The position numbers and the translations under genes are program-made. A DNA stretch of 64,000 nt from contig JAPSHX010000002.1 in NCBI GenBank assembly GCA_031179305.1, positions 323,053-387,052 of the forward strand, written 5' to 3'. This document shows positions 62,993 through 64,000 of this stretch, piece after piece; position 1 is the first letter of the stretch; each line of letters opens with the position of its first letter. The stretch is from Paenarthrobacter sp. Its GTDB lineage: Bacteria > Actinomycetota > Actinomycetes > Actinomycetales > Micrococcaceae. The notes under the pieces were generated by a model. The model did not search any database and was not told the DNA's origin. It saw only the letters and a list, made by a program, of their open reading frames with translations.

Positions 62993-64000
62993 TCAGTTGC
63001 CTGCGTAGGGCGAAACCACGACGTCGACGCGCTGGAACTCTTTGAGGTCCGAGTAGCCGGTGGTCGCCATGGAGCGACGCAGGGCGCCAATAAGGTTGGA
63101 CGTTCCGTTGGTGTGGTGGCCGGGTCCGAAGAGGACCTCTTCCAATGGACCAACCGTTCCGACATTGACGCGATCGCCGCGGGGCGATTCAAGGTGGTGT
63201 GCTTCAGGACCCCAGTGCCAGCCCCGGCCCGGTGCCTCTTCGGCACGCGCCAGTGCACTGCCAAGCATGACGGCGTCGGCACCCATGGCAATGGCCTTGA
63301 CGATGTCGCCGGAGCTGCCCATTCCGCCGTCGGCAATGACGTGGACATAACGCCCACCGGACTCGTCCATATAATCGCGGCGGGCGGCAGCGACATCGGA
63401 AATGGCTGAAGCCATGGGCGAGTGGATACCGAGGGCCCGACGCGTAGTGGTGGTGGCGCCGCCGCCGAAGCCGACCAGGACGCCGGCAGCGCCGGTGCGC
63501 ATGAGGTGCAGGGCGGGCGTGTAGCCGGCTGCTCCGCCTACAATCACGGGAACATCGAGTTCATAGATGAACTGTTTGAGGTTCAGGGGCTCGTGATTCT
63601 TGGAGACATGCTCAGCTGAAACCGTGGTTCCACGGATAACAAAGATGTCGACGCCGGCAGCCACCACGGTCTTGTAATGCTCCTGGGTGCGCTGCGGGGT
63701 CAAGGATCCTGCTACGGTCACGCCGGCGGCGCGGATCTCGGCCAAGCGGGAACTGATGAGTTCAGGTTGGATGGGTGCCTGGTAAAGGTCCTGCATGCGC
63801 CGCGTGACTGCAGGGCTGTTGGTTTCGTCAGCCAGGTCCGCGATCTCGTCAAGAACCTTCTGGGGATCCTCGTAACGCGTCCAGAGACCTTCGAGGTCAA
63901 GGACTCCCAGGCCGCCGAGACGACCAAAAGCGATGGCAGTGTCCGGGGACATCACTGAGTCCATGGGAGCCGCGATAACGGGGGTGTCGAACTTGTAGGC
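62993..64000 (-). CDS. guaB3: GuaB3 family IMP dehydrogenase-related protein (partial)
   Basis: The C-terminal 335 residues of an IMPDH/GMPR-fold protein, running past the right edge; the frame continues upstream from 63964 as APVIAAP-like coding to base 64000. HVIADGGMGSSGDIVKAIAMGAD and the AGYTPALHLMRTGAAGVLVG region match the actinobacterial GuaB3 group. The catalytic loop reads GFGGGATTTTRRALG, with threonine where IMPDH has cysteine. The biochemical role of this actinobacterial group is unsettled. N terminus and start are not in the window. Confidence 0.9.
   Translation of the reverse strand, partial: AYKFDTPVIAAPMDSVMSPDTAIAFGRLGGLGVLDLEGLWTRYEDPQKVLDEIADLADETNSPAVTRRMQDLYQAPIQPELISSRLAEIRAAGVTVAGSLTPQRTQEHYKTVVAAGVDIFVIRGTTVSAEHVSKNHEPLNLKQFIYELDVPVIVGGAAGYTPALHLMRTGAAGVLVGFGGGATTTTRRALGIHSPMASAISDVAAARRDYMDESGGRYVHVIADGGMGSSGDIVKAIAMGADAVMLGSALARAEEAPGRGWHWGPEAHHLESPRGDRVNVGTVGPLEEVLFGPGHHTNGTSNLIGALRRSMATTGYSDLKEFQRVDVVVSPYAGN

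Noticed and set aside
1..64000. CRISPR arrays, rRNA operons, prophage modules and intact transposases
   Set aside because: None of the expected repeat spacing, rRNA sequence, structural phage genes or transposase motifs was seen.

Overview
The window is 64 kb of high-GC, gene-dense bacterial chromosome from an Arthrobacter-like actinobacterium (family Micrococcaceae, probably Arthrobacter or Paenarthrobacter). This placement rests on protein family content: a ferredoxin-dapC pair, a GuaB3-type IMPDH paralogue, actinobacterial SURF1, DUF3817, DUF6113 and an Rv0428c-type SH3 protein. GTG and TTG starts and Shine-Dalgarno-led operons fit this too. No rRNA, CRISPR array, intact phage or intact insertion sequence was seen. 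The first 90 or so bases are an unnatural C/G homopolymer jumble and look like a contig end.

Layout. 0.1-6 kb: citrate synthase, DapC and 7Fe ferredoxin (lysine/peptidoglycan branch), two small unknown proteins in a tail-to-tail overlap, and the translational GTPase TypA. 6-12.6 kb: an SGNH-hydrolase lipoprotein, then a complete peptide ABC importer with genes ordered oppA-oppB-oppC-oppDF and the two ATPases fused. 12.6-15.4 kb: an accessory-looking segment with a Panacea-domain/PemK-MazF toxin-antitoxin pair and a DUF1877-like protein, inserted between oppA and the housekeeping GTPase ychF. 15.4-24 kb: ychF, rmuC, ispH, xseA-xseB, a PPK2 kinase and an alanine-type aminotransferase. 24-27.5 kb: a four-gene glycine betaine/choline-type ABC importer with overlapping genes and a recognisable promoter. 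27.7-35.5 kb: rsgA with a short upstream leader ORF, a Nudix hydrolase, a GH35 beta-galactosidase, a pirin, an N-acetylglucosamine-type kinase, a nitronate monooxygenase-like flavoprotein and a LysR regulator.

35.5-45.7 kb: two MFS exporters beside LysR or Lrp regulators, a TMEM175-type channel, DUF1761, CorA, ferritin, a twin CrcB fluoride channel pair overlapping a universal stress protein, and a PadR-ABC1 kinase operon whose promoter carries three identical 10-bp repeats. 45.9-47.6 kb: a second accessory pocket with a rifamycin ADP-ribosyltransferase (arr), a TasA/camelysin-like fragment, a small secreted protein, a repeated 11-mer and tRNA-Ala(CGC). 47.6-57.2 kb: an SDR, a membrane protein, a GNAT enzyme, galU, 5-FTHF cyclo-ligase, an FmdB zinc ribbon, a SAF-domain protein and a 1393-residue SF1-helicase-like protein whose Walker A lysine is replaced. 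57.4-64 kb: guaA, DUF3817, SURF1, PTS EIIA, glpD and guaB3, which runs off the right edge. The guaA...guaB3 stretch brackets purine and respiratory-assembly genes.

The most interesting items are the degenerate helicase/Vsr-like protein, the Panacea-MazF pair, the Thr-for-Cys GuaB3, the PadR triple repeat and the leader ORF upstream of rsgA. All functional calls come from reading the sequence and from knowledge of the families. No database search was run.
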